From: Deltaproteobacteria bacterium
GTDB lineage: Bacteria; Desulfobacterota; Syntrophobacteria; Syntrophobacterales; Thermodesulforhabdaceae
Assembly (NCBI GenBank): GCA_019309115.1
Contig: JAFDGW010000010.1
Span: forward strand, 1 to 58,234
DNA: 58,234 bases
Direction of reading: 5' to 3'
Shown here: in pieces, positions 30,711 to 38,745 of the stretch
How positions within the stretch are numbered: position 1 is the stretch's first letter
How the letters are laid out: every line of letters starts with the position of its first letter
Made by a program: the position numbers and the translations under genes
The notes under the pieces: model-generated
Told to the model about the DNA's origin: nothing
Databases searched by the model: none
Seen by the model: only the letters and a program-made list of their open reading frames with translations

Positions 30711-30739
30711 TATGTAGCATCGAACTTTTTTTAGCTCAA
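30711..30739 (-). promoter_or_regulatory. Candidate promoter of livKHMGF
   Basis: On the minus strand TTGAGC (30734-30739) and TACATA (30711-30716) are separated by 17 bases, about 65 bases upstream of the livK ATG. The TetR-type palindrome lies about 60 bases further upstream. Confidence 0.45.
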
Positions 30740-30800
30740 GAAACAATTGAATTCACTGCCTGCTTGCTCTTGACAAATACGGCTTTTTTTGAGATTGGAC

Positions 30801-30814
30801 TGACTGGTCCGTCA
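30801..30814. promoter_or_regulatory. Candidate TetR operator between livK and the regulator gene
   Basis: TGACTGGTCCGTCA is an imperfect palindrome with TGAC/GTCA half-sites, similar in form to operators of TetR-family fatty-acid regulators. It lies in the divergent region, 32 bases before the tetR ATG and downstream of a TTGACA at 30770-30775. A role is inferred only from its position and shape. Confidence 0.4.
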
Positions 30815-30845
30815 GAACTGAAAAACGAAAAGAGCAAAAATAACG

Positions 30846-31676
30846 ATGGGCAAAACCGAAAGTGTCGATATAAAGGCCGTCAGGAAACTAGCAGATAAAG
30901 TAAAGCAACTCTCGGACAATATCGAAAAAGAGAGGTTAATCCAGAATTTCCTAGAGAGTGTTGTAGAAGAAGACAAGGATGTGCACCCTTTGATGGAGGA
31001 ACTGCAAAAACACCTGCCGGAATGCTTACCGTTTTTGCGAGGGCTTCTCCAAGGTTTTAACTTGGCGTCAGGCCGTTCAAAAGGGAAATGTTATCAAAGC
31101 TATGACCATACTGAAATCAGGGAAAGAATATTGGACGCAGCCCTAAAGGTTTTTTCCACCAAAGGCTACTACGAAACAAAAATGGATTGGATTGCCCGTG
31201 AAGCGGGTGTCGGAAAGGGCACATTGTACCGCCACTTTAAAAGTAAAGAAGAATTGTACCGGTATTTGATAGACTCAAGGCTCAGCGAACTTAAAAACAA
31301 GATCAATGAAATTATACACACCGACAAGGATGTTCTGGAAATTTTGTCGGAATGTTTTGCTGAGTATTTCCGGTTTTTCCAGCATTACCGGGGTCTCTAT
31401 CGGCTGATCCTTAGTGAAGAAGTTCCCTTCGAAGGTGGCAAATATATAAAGGCCGCATTAAGAAATATTTATCCAATTAAACATAAACTTTTTAACGCAG
31501 CCCAAAAAGGCCAGTTCAAACAGGTTAATTTCGAAACGGCTTTCTATGGTTTCATGGGATTTCTGCACGGGGTGGTTCAGAAATGGCTCGACCATGGTTG
31601 TAACTATGATCTTATGGATGAACTGCCCGTGGTAACGGAAATCCTTTTGCACGGGGTTAAAACCGAAAGGAGGTAA
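30846..31676 (+). CDS. TetR-family regulator with long N-terminal extension
   Basis: The 276-residue protein has a TetR helix-turn-helix at about residues 88-140: [23 protein letters not shown], then [22 protein letters not shown] helical ligand-binding domain follows. The first 85 residues are an extra charged helical region not usual in the family, which normally starts with the DNA-binding domain at residue 10. It is divergent from livKHMGF and five bases upstream of acpP, so it may control both. The ligand is unknown; an acyl-CoA or organic acid is plausible but inferred. Confidence 0.9.
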   Translation: MGKTESVDIKAVRKLADKVKQLSDNIEKERLIQNFLESVVEEDKDVHPLMEELQKHLPECLPFLRGLLQGFNLASGRSKGKCYQSYDHTEIRERILDAALKVFSTKGYYETKMDWIAREAGVGKGTLYRHFKSKEELYRYLIDSRLSELKNKINEIIHTDKDVLEILSECFAEYFRFFQHYRGLYRLILSEEVPFEGGKYIKAALRNIYPIKHKLFNAAQKGQFKQVNFETAFYGFMGFLHGVVQKWLDHGCNYDLMDELPVVTEILLHGVKTERR

Positions 31677-31681
31677 AAGGA

Positions 31682-31933
31682 ATGGACAAAGAAGCCATCA
31701 AACAAAAAGTGATCGATCTGATTGTAGAAAAACTGGGGGTTGAACGTGAAGACATTGTACCCGAAGCCCATGTAATTGACGATCTCGGGGCAGACTCGCT
31801 GGATGTTGTGGAACTTGTAATGGCCTTAGAAGAAGAGTTTGACATCGAAATCCCCGACGAGGATGCAGAAAAAATTCGAACCGTCCAGGACATTTTTGAC
31901 TACATAGACAGGGTAGTTTCTGAACAACAATAA
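31682..31933 (+). CDS. acpP: Acyl carrier protein
   Basis: This is an 83-residue acidic protein with the phosphopantetheine serine in [21 protein letters not shown]-type sequence (serine about 41), close to the type II fatty-acid ACP consensus. The ATG follows AAAGGAGGTAAAAGGA. The gene starts five bases after the tetR stop. It is not in the usual fabDGF context, so it is either the sole relocated AcpP or a second, specialised ACP; the window cannot decide. Confidence 0.93.
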   Translation: MDKEAIKQKVIDLIVEKLGVEREDIVPEAHVIDDLGADSLDVVELVMALEEEFDIEIPDEDAEKIRTVQDIFDYIDRVVSEQQ

Positions 31934-31943
31934 TCAAAAACCT

Positions 31944-31979
31944 GGCAAAAGGGCTGCTAAAGATTTATGCCCTTTTGCC
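31944..31979. terminator. Bidirectional terminator after acpP
   Basis: GGCAAAAGGGC (31944-31954) and GCCCTTTTGCC (31969-31979) form an 11-bp perfect stem. TATTTGTCTTTTTCC follows on the plus strand. On the minus strand it begins at the stop codon of the 62-codon gene, so one hairpin probably ends both transcripts. Confidence 0.8.
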
Positions 31980-32167
31980 TATTTGTCTTTTTCCTCCAGA
32001 AACTTTTCAGGATCCACAACTCTAGCGTTTACTAGGGTTTTTTTTATGGCCCAGAAGATTTCGGAAAAATGAGTTTCAAAATTAGATGGAGAGATCCGCC
32101 CCAGTTCAATGAACTTAATTATAACTTCTTTTGCAACCTTCAATATCCGTTCGTCATCTGGATGCAT
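31979..32167 (-). CDS. Small conserved-looking hypothetical protein (62 residues)
   Basis: The protein starts MHPDDERILKVAKEV, has a charged amphipathic N-terminal half and ends in KFLEEKDK, with no membrane segment or cysteine. AGAGGGAATT lies directly before the ATG as a ribosome binding site. The stop is embedded in the shared terminator hairpin. I do not recognise a family. The codon pattern and good start signal favour a real gene. Its upstream region carries the nested inverted repeat at 32193-32253. Confidence 0.65.
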   Translation of the reverse strand: MHPDDERILKVAKEVIIKFIELGRISPSNFETHFSEIFWAIKKTLVNARVVDPEKFLEEKDK

Positions 32168-32192
32168 AATTCCCTCTCATAAAATCAACTTT

Positions 32193-32253
32193 GGGGAGAT
32201 CACCTTCTCCAAGGAAGGAAGGCCGGACAGACTACTGGAGAAGCGGTCTCCCC
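32193..32253. repeat. Nested inverted repeat, possible switch-like RNA
   Basis: GGGGAGA (32193-32199) pairs with TCTCCCC (32247-32253), and CTTCTCCA (32204-32211) pairs with TGGAGAAG (32236-32243) inside it. On the minus strand two small alternative hairpins (GGAGA/TCTCC twice) can form instead. It lies about 25-85 bases upstream of the 62-codon gene and would be in its leader. Confidence 0.5.
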
Positions 32254-32441
32254 TGGTGCGAGATACCCCAGAAAGGCATCCCGCCCGCGTGTATTTTATC
32301 CTTCCCGGTGGATCTAGCAACGATTAAATTTGGAATTGCCAATGACACTGCTAACCTACGTTTGTTAAAATTTTCGTAGCACTTTTACAACCTGTTGATC
32401 CTGCTAAATAAATTATTTTAACAACTCCATGTTTCTGTCCG

Positions 32442-33620
32442 CTACCGCCTGTAAAGTTTTTCAAGCTTTTTTTCGAGATACTCCACCCGAAACTCCATGA
32501 GAATTTCAACAAAAGCCGAATCAGTTACAGGATCACCTGGATGATAAAACAGGTGGCTCCGACAGGAACAGTCGGACACACCGAAGCCTGGAACGGCGTC
32601 AAAATGGTTCGCAAGAGCACGGGCGATATGGCACTCGGGGGCTTCGGGAAGGCGTATTGGAAGAGGTCTAACTCGAGTTGCCACAGATGTGAGACGATCA
32701 ATGTGCCAGTGAAATTTTTTGCGCTTCCGCCTGTGATAAGCCATACGACTCTGCAGATTTCTCCTGGCCCTGCCGACATACATGTAGGTCCCGGGTGGGA
32801 AATAACGAATCGAGCCGTTTTTCCTGAAGCTCAAGTGTTTGGGCTGCGGAATTGAGACGAGAAGAATATAACAACCCGAATCGACAGCGTGCTCTTCGAT
32901 AAACGGCCAAGGTATAATAAGAGGTTTAACGGAAGAAACCTGAAAAGATAGGTCTTCATATTCCACAGAAATAGCCGAAACCTGAAGCTTGCTGCGAGCG
33001 GCAAGAAGCACTCTGACGAAATCAGTGTCCACGTGGACATTGGGCATGAAATAGCGAGCGTGAGGCCATTGCACGACGAAAAGCATTGCTCCTCGTGCAC
33101 GTTCTGGCAAAGCTCCTGCAAGTTCAGCCACATGGCGTGAACCCCGAGAAGTTTCCGCATCCGGGAACATGGCCATGGAGGAACCGAACAAAGTACACGT
33201 CTTGACCTCAAGAAAGATTTTTTCCCTGGTATTTATTGCCCTGCGGGGTGCCAGCAGGAAATCTATGCGACTGTGTCCTATTGAAACTTCGGATCTCTCC
33301 ACCGAGCATTCTTCGTAGCCCGGAATGCGTCCTTCATCAAGAAGCCTCTCCACAATCCTGTTTGTGAGCTGCGTGTGCAACATGACGGGATGACCATTTT
33401 TCTCAACTGCCATGACGGTGTAAGGAAGCTTTCCCGAGCCTTCAGAGACCTTGAGCCACACGGTTCTTCCAGGAAGCAGCAATTCCCAGAGGCGGCCGGA
33501 ATTAGGCAAATGAGCCTTTACAATATTTCCTGCCAGCTGACATTCCACGACGAAACGATTGAGCCGCCGTAGGAAGCGAGAGCGTTCCATTATCCATTCC
33601 CCAAATCTAATTGCTGGCAT
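32442..33620 (-). CDS. sfsA: SfsA nuclease-like domain fused to a DUF123 (GIY-YIG-like) domain
   Basis: Residues 1-225 are SfsA: RFLRRLNRFVVECQL, KAHLPNSGRLWELLLPG, RIDFLLAPR, IFLEVKTCTL and FPDAETSRGSRHV, with the acidic and lysine residues of a PD-(D/E)XK-like core. Residues about 249-375 are a DUF123 domain: GCYILLVSI, FPPGTYMYVGRARRNL, KKFHWHIDRL, ECHIARAL and VPGFGVSDCSCRSHLFY. SfsA was named for maltose regulation, and DUF123 resembles GIY-YIG nucleases and occurs beside endonuclease III in archaea. The fusion suggests a nucleic-acid role. At 392 residues it is far longer than SfsA alone (about 235). ATG 33620 keeps the conserved IRF start. Confidence 0.88.
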   Translation of the reverse strand: MPAIRFGEWIMERSRFLRRLNRFVVECQLAGNIVKAHLPNSGRLWELLLPGRTVWLKVSEGSGKLPYTVMAVEKNGHPVMLHTQLTNRIVERLLDEGRIPGYEECSVERSEVSIGHSRIDFLLAPRRAINTREKIFLEVKTCTLFGSSMAMFPDAETSRGSRHVAELAGALPERARGAMLFVVQWPHARYFMPNVHVDTDFVRVLLAARSKLQVSAISVEYEDLSFQVSSVKPLIIPWPFIEEHAVDSGCYILLVSIPQPKHLSFRKNGSIRYFPPGTYMYVGRARRNLQSRMAYHRRKRKKFHWHIDRLTSVATRVRPLPIRLPEAPECHIARALANHFDAVPGFGVSDCSCRSHLFYHPGDPVTDSAFVEILMEFRVEYLEKKLEKLYRR

Positions 33621-33627
33621 TGCTATA

Positions 33628-33741
33628 CTATTTCAATTTGACCACCTCAGGATATATCTTTACCCATTCTTCCTTAAACTTAACAAGGGCTTGCCTGGCT
33701 TCTTCATAGTCCGTGGGGCTTCCTTCCCTTCTCCTTTGAGG
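33628..33741 (-). pseudogene. Possible remnant of an IS256-family transposase
   Basis: A 37-codon open stretch on the minus strand, ending at a TAG at 33628-33630, reads SPTDYEEARQALVKF and then EEWVKIYPEVVK. That resembles the APTxEEAxxALxxFxxxWxxKYPxVV block of IS256-type transposases. It is stopped on both sides and lacks the rest of the gene. The match is short and judged by eye. Confidence 0.35.
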
Positions 33742-34049
33742 TTAACAGCATTCATCGGTAGGAAGGTCTCTTTTTCCCCTCATGTCAACCGGACGCAATT
33801 AATGAAACACCACCTCATATTCACGATCCTATTTTCTCGAACGGTCTCTAACACATTTGACACAATTTAAGCGTTCCTTTATTATTCTAATTGTCTTAAA
33901 TTTTGGATTTCAAAGCTATGTAGTTTGGTCTAATATCGGGAGTAAAAGCGAATATTTGGTAAAATGTGTGAGAAATCTCACATTTTCCAGGAAATGCTAT
34001 TCATTAGTCAGAATATTCTGCTTTAGAGAACAATTAGGGAGGGAAAAGC
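33742..34049. other. Gene-poor gap before the methyltransferase
   Basis: Together with 33621-33741 this makes a 430-base stretch without a supported gene. It is AT-rich. Two plus-strand frames of 77 and 103 codons overlap here, but neither has a ribosome binding site or a recognisable product. The near-palindrome at 33961-33986 lies in it. Confidence 0.5.
33961..33986. repeat. Near-perfect palindrome upstream of the methyltransferase
   Basis: AAAATGTGTGAG and CTCACATTTT pair around AAAT with only a two-base bulge. It lies 64 bases before the ATG at 34050. It could be an operator or a transcript hairpin. Confidence 0.5.
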
Positions 34050-34829
34050 ATGCAATTATCAAAATACAACATAAAATTCCCTTTAATTGAGCCAAATCGA
34101 CTGGATCAAGACGAGGCATTCTTTTTTCTGTTTGAAAACGGAAATAAAACCAAAATACGCTTCCACGAATACGCGGAAATATACAAGCGTCCAGGGCTTT
34201 ATGAGCAGCTATTTTATCGACGACTCAAGTGTTGTTCTCCTCAGAAGGTTGTAGAAATACTGACCAGGGTTCTCAAAGATAATCTAACTCACGTGACAGA
34301 ACTCCGAGTGCTTGATCTTGGGGCGGGAAACGGCATGGTAGGAGAACAGCTTCACGCTCACGGAGTTGCTCGCGTTGTGGGGGTGGACATAGTGGAGGAG
34401 GCTCATATTGCATGTGAGCGGGACAGGCCCGGGATTTATGACGCCTATTACGTTTGCGATTTTACAAAGCTTGAAGAGTCCTTCAGGGACCACATAGCTT
34501 CTTGGCAGTTCAATTGCCTGACATGTGTAGCGGCGCTTGGTTTTGGTGACATTCCCGCCCGGGCTTTTTCCAACGCCTTCAATCTTATTTGCGATTCAGG
34601 ATGGATAGCTTTTAACATAAAGGATACCTTTGTCCTGAGAGAAGACAGAACAGGTTTTTCCAGACTTATCAGGGCCCTGATCAATCACGGAGTTCTTGAA
34701 ATCCATCATCTGGAAAGGTATCGCCACAGGATATCCATAGATGGGCGACCTCTGTTTTATTATGCTATAGTAGGTAAGAAGATAGATAATATACCAGAAG
34801 ATATAATTGATTCCATTAGAGTGTCTTAA
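34050..34829 (+). CDS. Class I SAM-dependent methyltransferase, substrate unknown
   Basis: The 259-residue protein has Rossmann motif I as [17 protein letters not shown] (about residues 84-99) and an acidic motif II at [11 protein letters not shown] later hydrophobic strand reads [12 protein letters not shown]. The N-terminal 80 residues are helical and charged. It resembles small-molecule or thiol methyltransferases, but nothing fixes the substrate. AGGGAGGG precedes the ATG. The next gene is a broken metK, the source of SAM, although the link may be chance. Confidence 0.75.
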   Translation: MQLSKYNIKFPLIEPNRLDQDEAFFFLFENGNKTKIRFHEYAEIYKRPGLYEQLFYRRLKCCSPQKVVEILTRVLKDNLTHVTELRVLDLGAGNGMVGEQLHAHGVARVVGVDIVEEAHIACERDRPGIYDAYYVCDFTKLEESFRDHIASWQFNCLTCVAALGFGDIPARAFSNAFNLICDSGWIAFNIKDTFVLREDRTGFSRLIRALINHGVLEIHHLERYRHRISIDGRPLFYYAIVGKKIDNIPEDIIDSIRVS

Positions 34830-34833
34830 AATC

Positions 34834-34861
34834 CGCCAAAAAGCCCAGGGCGATTTTGGCG
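34834..34861 (+). terminator. Hairpin after the methyltransferase
   Basis: CGCCAAAA (34834-34841) pairs with TTTTGGCG (34854-34861), and GCCC/GGGC pair inside it. It begins five bases after the methyltransferase stop. No T-run follows, so it may terminate weakly or serve as a leader hairpin for metK. Confidence 0.5.
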
Positions 34862-34894
34862 AAATTCTAAAATTTTACAGGGGAGGTTGCTTTT

Positions 34895-35757
34895 ATGTCC
34901 ATGAGTCGCTAAACCCGGGAGAAGGCCTCTTCGAAGAAATGGGTGCCGGCGACCAAGGACTCATGTTCGGCTTCGCCTGCGATGAAACTCCCGTCCTCAT
35001 GCCCATGCCCATCTACTACGCCCACAGAATCACAAAAAAACTCTCCGAAGTAAGAAAAAACGGCGCCCTCGACTTCCTTCGCCCAGACGGTAAAAGCCAG
35101 GTAACCGTCGAATACGAAAACGGAACCCCTATCCGAATTGATGCAATCGTCGTCGCCGCTCAGCACACACCAAACGTCTCCTATAACACCATCAAAGAAA
35201 GCATCATCGAAGAAGTTATAAAAAAGGTCATCCCAGAACACCTCATAGACAACAAAACAAAATTCTTCATCAACTCAACCGGCCGCTTCGTGATCGGAGG
35301 ACCCATGGCAGACACAGGCCTCACAGGTCGTAAAATAATCTGCGATACCTACGGCGGTCAGGGTAGCCACGGAGGCGGATGCTTCTCCGGCAAAGACCCC
35401 ACAAAGGTCGATCGAAGCGCCTCCTACATGGCAAGGTACGTCGCTAAAAACATAGTCGTAGCAGGTCTCGCCAAAAAAGTCGAAATCCAGGTGGCCTACA
35501 GCATCGGTGTTGCCGAACCCGTAAGCCTCATGGTCAATACCTTCGGAACCGGCACAATAAAACCCGATGATAAAATCGCCGAAATCATCAAAGAAATATT
35601 CAGCTTCAAACCCGCTAACATGATTAACCACCTCAAACTCCTCAGACCCATCTACAAAAAAACCGCCTGCTACGGCCACTTTGGTAGAAACGACCCAGAC
35701 TTCACATGGGAAAAAACCGATATGGTCGACTTACTCAGAGAAAAAGCCGGGCTCTGA
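34895..35757 (+). pseudogene. metK: 5'-deleted S-adenosylmethionine synthetase
   Basis: From about 34897 the frame encodes residues equivalent to about 108-384 of Met[67 protein letters not shown] and [10 protein letters not shown]. The first 100 or so residues, including the HPDK catalytic motif, are absent. A strong AGGGGAGG lies eight bases before ATG 34895, but that frame stops after five codons. This looks like the original start followed by an out-of-frame deletion. Third codon positions are dominated by C and A, unlike neighbours. A transferred copy, a recent deletion or an assembly error are all possible. It cannot make SAM alone. Confidence 0.8.
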
Positions 35758-35774
35758 CAAATGAATGGTATGGG

Positions 35775-35800
35775 GTTACTAACAGTTACTTGATTTTTTG
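35775..35800 (+). terminator. Weak terminator after metK
   Basis: GTTACT and AGTTAC pair with one mismatch around AAC, followed by TTGATTTTTTGATTTTATTT. The stem is short, but the T-rich tract is good. It begins 18 bases after the metK stop. Confidence 0.4.
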
Positions 35801-35856
35801 ATTTTATTTGCTTATTTGGATGCATGTACACAAGCGAGTTATGGTGTTATAGATTT

Positions 35857-36027
35857 ATGAGCTGTGGGCAACCCGAGGGGCGTGTCTCCGACGGTGTCAG
35901 GCAACGTAAGCCGTTACGTCTGACTCCACAGCTCATTGAAATGGATGTTCATCTGAGCAGAAATAGGAAGCTGTTAGTAGGAAAAAGGTAACGGCTGTCC
36001 AGAAACCCAAGAACGGTGGTTTCTTTT
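35857..36027 (+). ncRNA. Candidate structured non-coding RNA of unknown class
   Basis: ATGAGCTGTGG (35857-35867) and CCACAGCTCAT (35926-35936) form an 11-bp perfect closing stem. Inside it GTCAG (35896-35900) pairs with CTGAC (35920-35924), and ACGTAA pairs with TTACGT around GCCG, a three-way-junction shape. A second hairpin, AGAAACC/GGTTTCT at 36001-36024, followed by TTTTG, could end the RNA. It matches no riboswitch I can name. A palindromic interspersed repeat is the alternative. Confidence 0.35.
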
Positions 36028-36283
36028 GTGAGGAGAGGTGGGGGATTGAGTGAGCCTGTTAGTTTATATTCTGGTTTCTTCCTTTCTTCGTGGGACTCAG
36101 TCTAACTATCAGGCAACGCAGTAAGAACTTGAAGAGGCAAACGGAAAGGAGGAAGATGAGGAAGCAGTAGTTGAGCAGAACTACTTTTGTTATTATATGT
36201 TCTACTGCCATATCGTAAGATTTAGCATTTTCTTTATTACCATAGCTATTTTTTGTTTTTTCCTATATCTTGCTCGAGCGTAG
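36028..36283. other. Gene-poor gap upstream of the ilv promoter
   Basis: No supported gene. The decamer TCAGGCAACG at 36109-36118 repeats the one at 35897-35906. A 28-codon hydrophobic frame (36197-36283) has no ribosome binding site. It is part of the 662-base stretch between metK and ilvB. Confidence 0.5.
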
Positions 36284-36312
36284 TTGACACCACCCTTTTT
36301 TTTAATTAGAGT
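36284..36312 (+). promoter_or_regulatory. Candidate promoter of the ilv-psd-pssA-leu cluster
   Basis: TTGACA at 36284-36289 and TAGAGT at 36307-36312 are separated by 17 bases. The spacer includes a T8 run. The predicted leader to ilvB is about 100 bases. Confidence 0.5.
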
Positions 36313-36360
36313 TCAAAGCTCCCAAATTTTACAATTAAGTTGTCATTTTAGGTGTTCACA

Positions 36361-36423
36361 ATGACAAAAAATGGTTTAGGAAAGTTAAACATCTCAATTG
36401 AAAAGGGGTGTAATTTTTCATGA
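36361..36423 (+). CDS. 20-codon upstream ORF overlapping the ilvB start
   Basis: ATG 36361 follows TTTAGGTG at workable spacing. The frame reads [16 protein letters not shown] to a TGA that overlaps the ilvB ATG as ATGA. IlvB's own ribosome binding site (AAAAGGGG) is about 13 bases from its ATG, rather far. The short frame could therefore couple ribosomes into ilvB. It has two Leu and two Ile codons, so it is not a clear attenuation peptide. Confidence 0.3.
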   Translation: MTKNGLGKLNISIEKGCNFS

Positions 36424-38132
36424 AACTCAGGGGAGCCCAAATATTTTTTGAGTGCTTGAAAAAAGAGGGGGTTGAAGTCATTTTTGGCTATCCCGGTGGT
36501 GCGGTGTTGGATATTTATCATGAAATGCCGAACTACGATATCCGTCACATTCTGGTTCGTCACGAGCAGGGTGCCACTCACATGGCCGACGGCTATGCGA
36601 GGGCATCGGGTAAGGTAGGCGTTTGCCTGGTAACGTCGGGTCCTGGAGCAACTAATACGGTAACCGGCATTGCAACAGCATACATGGATTCCATCCCTAT
36701 AGTGGTATTTACCGGACAGGTTCCAACACCTCTAATAGGAAACGACGCCTTTCAAGAAGTGGACATTGTTGGAATTACCCGCCCCTGCACTAAACATAAT
36801 TACCTTGTCAAAGACGTTCGGCATCTTCCGCGTATAATCAAGGAAGCCTTTTACCTTGCTCGATCTGGACGTCCCGGCCCCGTGCTGGTGGATCTACCCA
36901 AGGATGTAATTCAGGCATCTAACAACTTCTCCTATCCCAACGAAGTGGAACTGAGAGGTTACAAACCCACCGTTGAACCTCACAAAGGCCAGATAAAACG
37001 CGCTGCAAGAGAACTCCGTAAGGCAAAAAAGCCGGTTATATACGCAGGTGGTGGAGTGATACATTCCAGCGCGAACAAAGAACTCACCCGCCTTGCCGAG
37101 ATGCTTCAAATACCCGTAACAACAACACTCATGGGACTGGGTGCTTTCCCGGCCGTAACGAAAAAAGGTTCCAAGGAACTACATCCGCTGTGGCTGGGTA
37201 TGCTCGGAATGCATGGTACTTATCGTGCCAATATGGCTGTAACCAACTGCGATGTGCTTTTTGCGGTAGGCGCTCGTTTTGATGACAGGGTTACCGGGAA
37301 GGTTGAGGGGTTTGCACCAGAAGCGACCATAATTCATATCGACATAGACCCGACGAGCATAAGTAAAAACGTGAAAGTTGACATACCGATTGTAGGTGAT
37401 TGCAAACGTGCACTAAGGCAATTGATTAAAATCTTTGAGGAAGAGCCTGTTGAGGACCTGGAAGCCAGAAGGGCCCCCTGGTTGGAGCAAATTCGGGAAT
37501 GGCGGGAAACATATCCGCTTGCTTATGAGCAAAAAGGTGACATCATAAGGCCTCAGTTCGTGGTGGAAAAAATATATGAGTTGTCCGAAGGGAATGCCAT
37601 TATAACCACCGAAGTCGGTCAAAATCAGATGTGGGCCGCTCAGTATTACCACTTTACCGAACCGAGAACCCTTCTAACATCCGGTGGACTTGGAACTATG
37701 GGCTACGGCCTTCCGGCCGCTATTGGTGCTCAGGTAGCCTGTCCAGATAAGCTGGTTATAGACATAGCCGGTGATGGTAGCATCCAGATGAACATTCAAG
37801 AGCTATCCACTGCAGTTTGTAACGATCTACCTGTTAAAGTAGCAATCCTCAATAACAGTTATCTCGGTATGGTGCGTCAGTGGCAGGAACTTTTTTACGA
37901 AAGGAACTATTGTGAAACCTGCCTAAGAGGGTCCCCAGATTTTGTAAAACTTGCGGAAGCCTATGGAGCCGTGGGCTTCAGGGTAGCAAAACCCGAAGAG
38001 GTTGAACCGGTGCTTAAAGAAGCTTTCTTGGTTAAAAAGCCAGTTATTATTGATTTTATTGTGGAAGAAGAAGAAGGCGTGTATCCTATGGTGCCGGCAG
38101 GAAAAACAATAAACGAAATGTTGCTGGTGTAG
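36420..38132 (+). CDS. ilvB: Acetolactate synthase, large (catalytic) subunit
   Basis: The ThDP enzyme of branched-chain amino acid synthesis condenses two pyruvates, or pyruvate with 2-oxobutyrate. The 570-residue protein has the ThDP glutamate in [19 protein letters not shown]/central-domain sequence around GLGAFP, and the ThDP-Mg motif in [15 protein letters not shown] followed by [12 protein letters not shown]. The QFFER-type region and the tail YPMVPAG are typical of anabolic AHAS. It is followed four bases later by the regulatory subunit ilvN. Regulation may involve the upstream short frame. Confidence 0.97.
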   Translation: MKLRGAQIFFECLKKEGVEVIFGYPGGAVLDIYHEMPNYDIRHILVRHEQGATHMADGYARASGKVGVCLVTSGPGATNTVTGIATAYMDSIPIVVFTGQVPTPLIGNDAFQEVDIVGITRPCTKHNYLVKDVRHLPRIIKEAFYLARSGRPGPVLVDLPKDVIQASNNFSYPNEVELRGYKPTVEPHKGQIKRAARELRKAKKPVIYAGGGVIHSSANKELTRLAEMLQIPVTTTLMGLGAFPAVTKKGSKELHPLWLGMLGMHGTYRANMAVTNCDVLFAVGARFDDRVTGKVEGFAPEATIIHIDIDPTSISKNVKVDIPIVGDCKRALRQLIKIFEEEPVEDLEARRAPWLEQIREWRETYPLAYEQKGDIIRPQFVVEKIYELSEGNAIITTEVGQNQMWAAQYYHFTEPRTLLTSGGLGTMGYGLPAAIGAQVACPDKLVIDIAGDGSIQMNIQELSTAVCNDLPVKVAILNNSYLGMVRQWQELFYERNYCETCLRGSPDFVKLAEAYGAVGFRVAKPEEVEPVLKEAFLVKKPVIIDFIVEEEEGVYPMVPAGKTINEMLLV

Positions 38133-38136
38133 AACA

Positions 38137-38682
38137 ATGAGCGGAAATTACAGAAACAATCATGAACCTCGTCATACAATAGGCGTTCTTGTTGAAAACC
38201 AGCCGGGAGTTCTTTCCAGGGTGGCAGGTCTGTTCAGCGGACGCGGATTCAACATCGAAAGTCTCACCGTGGCGGAAACGAACGAGCCCGGAATGTCCAG
38301 GATTACCCTGGTAACAACCGGTGATCAGTACATTGTTGAACAGATCATAAAGCAGTTAAACAAGCTGATAAACGTAATTAAGGTTCTTGACTTTAGTGAC
38401 ACTGAATTTGTCGAGCGGGAAATGGCTTTGATTAAAGTTAGAGCGGACGGTCGAAGCAGGGCGGAAATCCTCAGAATTGTTGACATATTCCGAGCCAAGG
38501 TCGTTGATGTATCGCCTAATTCGTACATCATAGAAGTTACCGGGGATGAAGGGAAAATTGCGGCTATACTCGAATTGCTCGGACAGTTTGGGATACTTGA
38601 ACTTGCCCGAACGGGCAAGGCCGCCATGGCCAGAGGGAAAAAGGACATCCACAAGAAGAAGAAAAATGATAACGGAATGTGA
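38137..38682 (+). CDS. ilvN: Acetolactate synthase, regulatory (small) subunit
   Basis: IlvN binds valine and activates and feedback-inhibits IlvB. The 181-residue protein has an N-terminal ACT domain, HTIGVLVENQPGVLSRVAGLFSGRGFNI, and ESLTVAETNEPGMSRIT. A C-terminal ALS_ss domain follows (REMALIKV, GKIAAILELLGQFGI). The tail is unusually basic (KKDIHKKKKND). It starts four bases after ilvB. Confidence 0.96.
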   Translation: MSGNYRNNHEPRHTIGVLVENQPGVLSRVAGLFSGRGFNIESLTVAETNEPGMSRITLVTTGDQYIVEQIIKQLNKLINVIKVLDFSDTEFVEREMALIKVRADGRSRAEILRIVDIFRAKVVDVSPNSYIIEVTGDEGKIAAILELLGQFGILELARTGKAAMARGKKDIHKKKKNDNGM

Positions 38683-38745
38683 CAGAATTGAAATGAACTG
38701 GCCGTAGCAGATGTTTTTGTAGAAAATTCAAGGAGGGATTGGAAA

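Noticed and set aside
32168-32441. 4.5S RNA-like GGAAGGAAGG motif
   Set aside because: The motif is in a loop, but the flanking helix of bacterial signal recognition particle RNA cannot be formed.
33559-34090. Two plus-strand frames (103 and 77 codons) between sfsA and the methyltransferase
   Set aside because: They have no ribosome binding site, one is antisense to sfsA, and their composition looks non-coding.
34830-34894. Possible SAM or SAH riboswitch before metK
   Set aside because: Only a simple hairpin is present, and the conserved core motifs of SAM-I, SAM-II or SAH riboswitches are absent.
36197-36283. 28-codon hydrophobic frame with five Ile codons upstream of ilvB
   Set aside because: It looked like an attenuator peptide but lies before the likely promoter and has no ribosome binding site. 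Its stop abuts the TTGACA.
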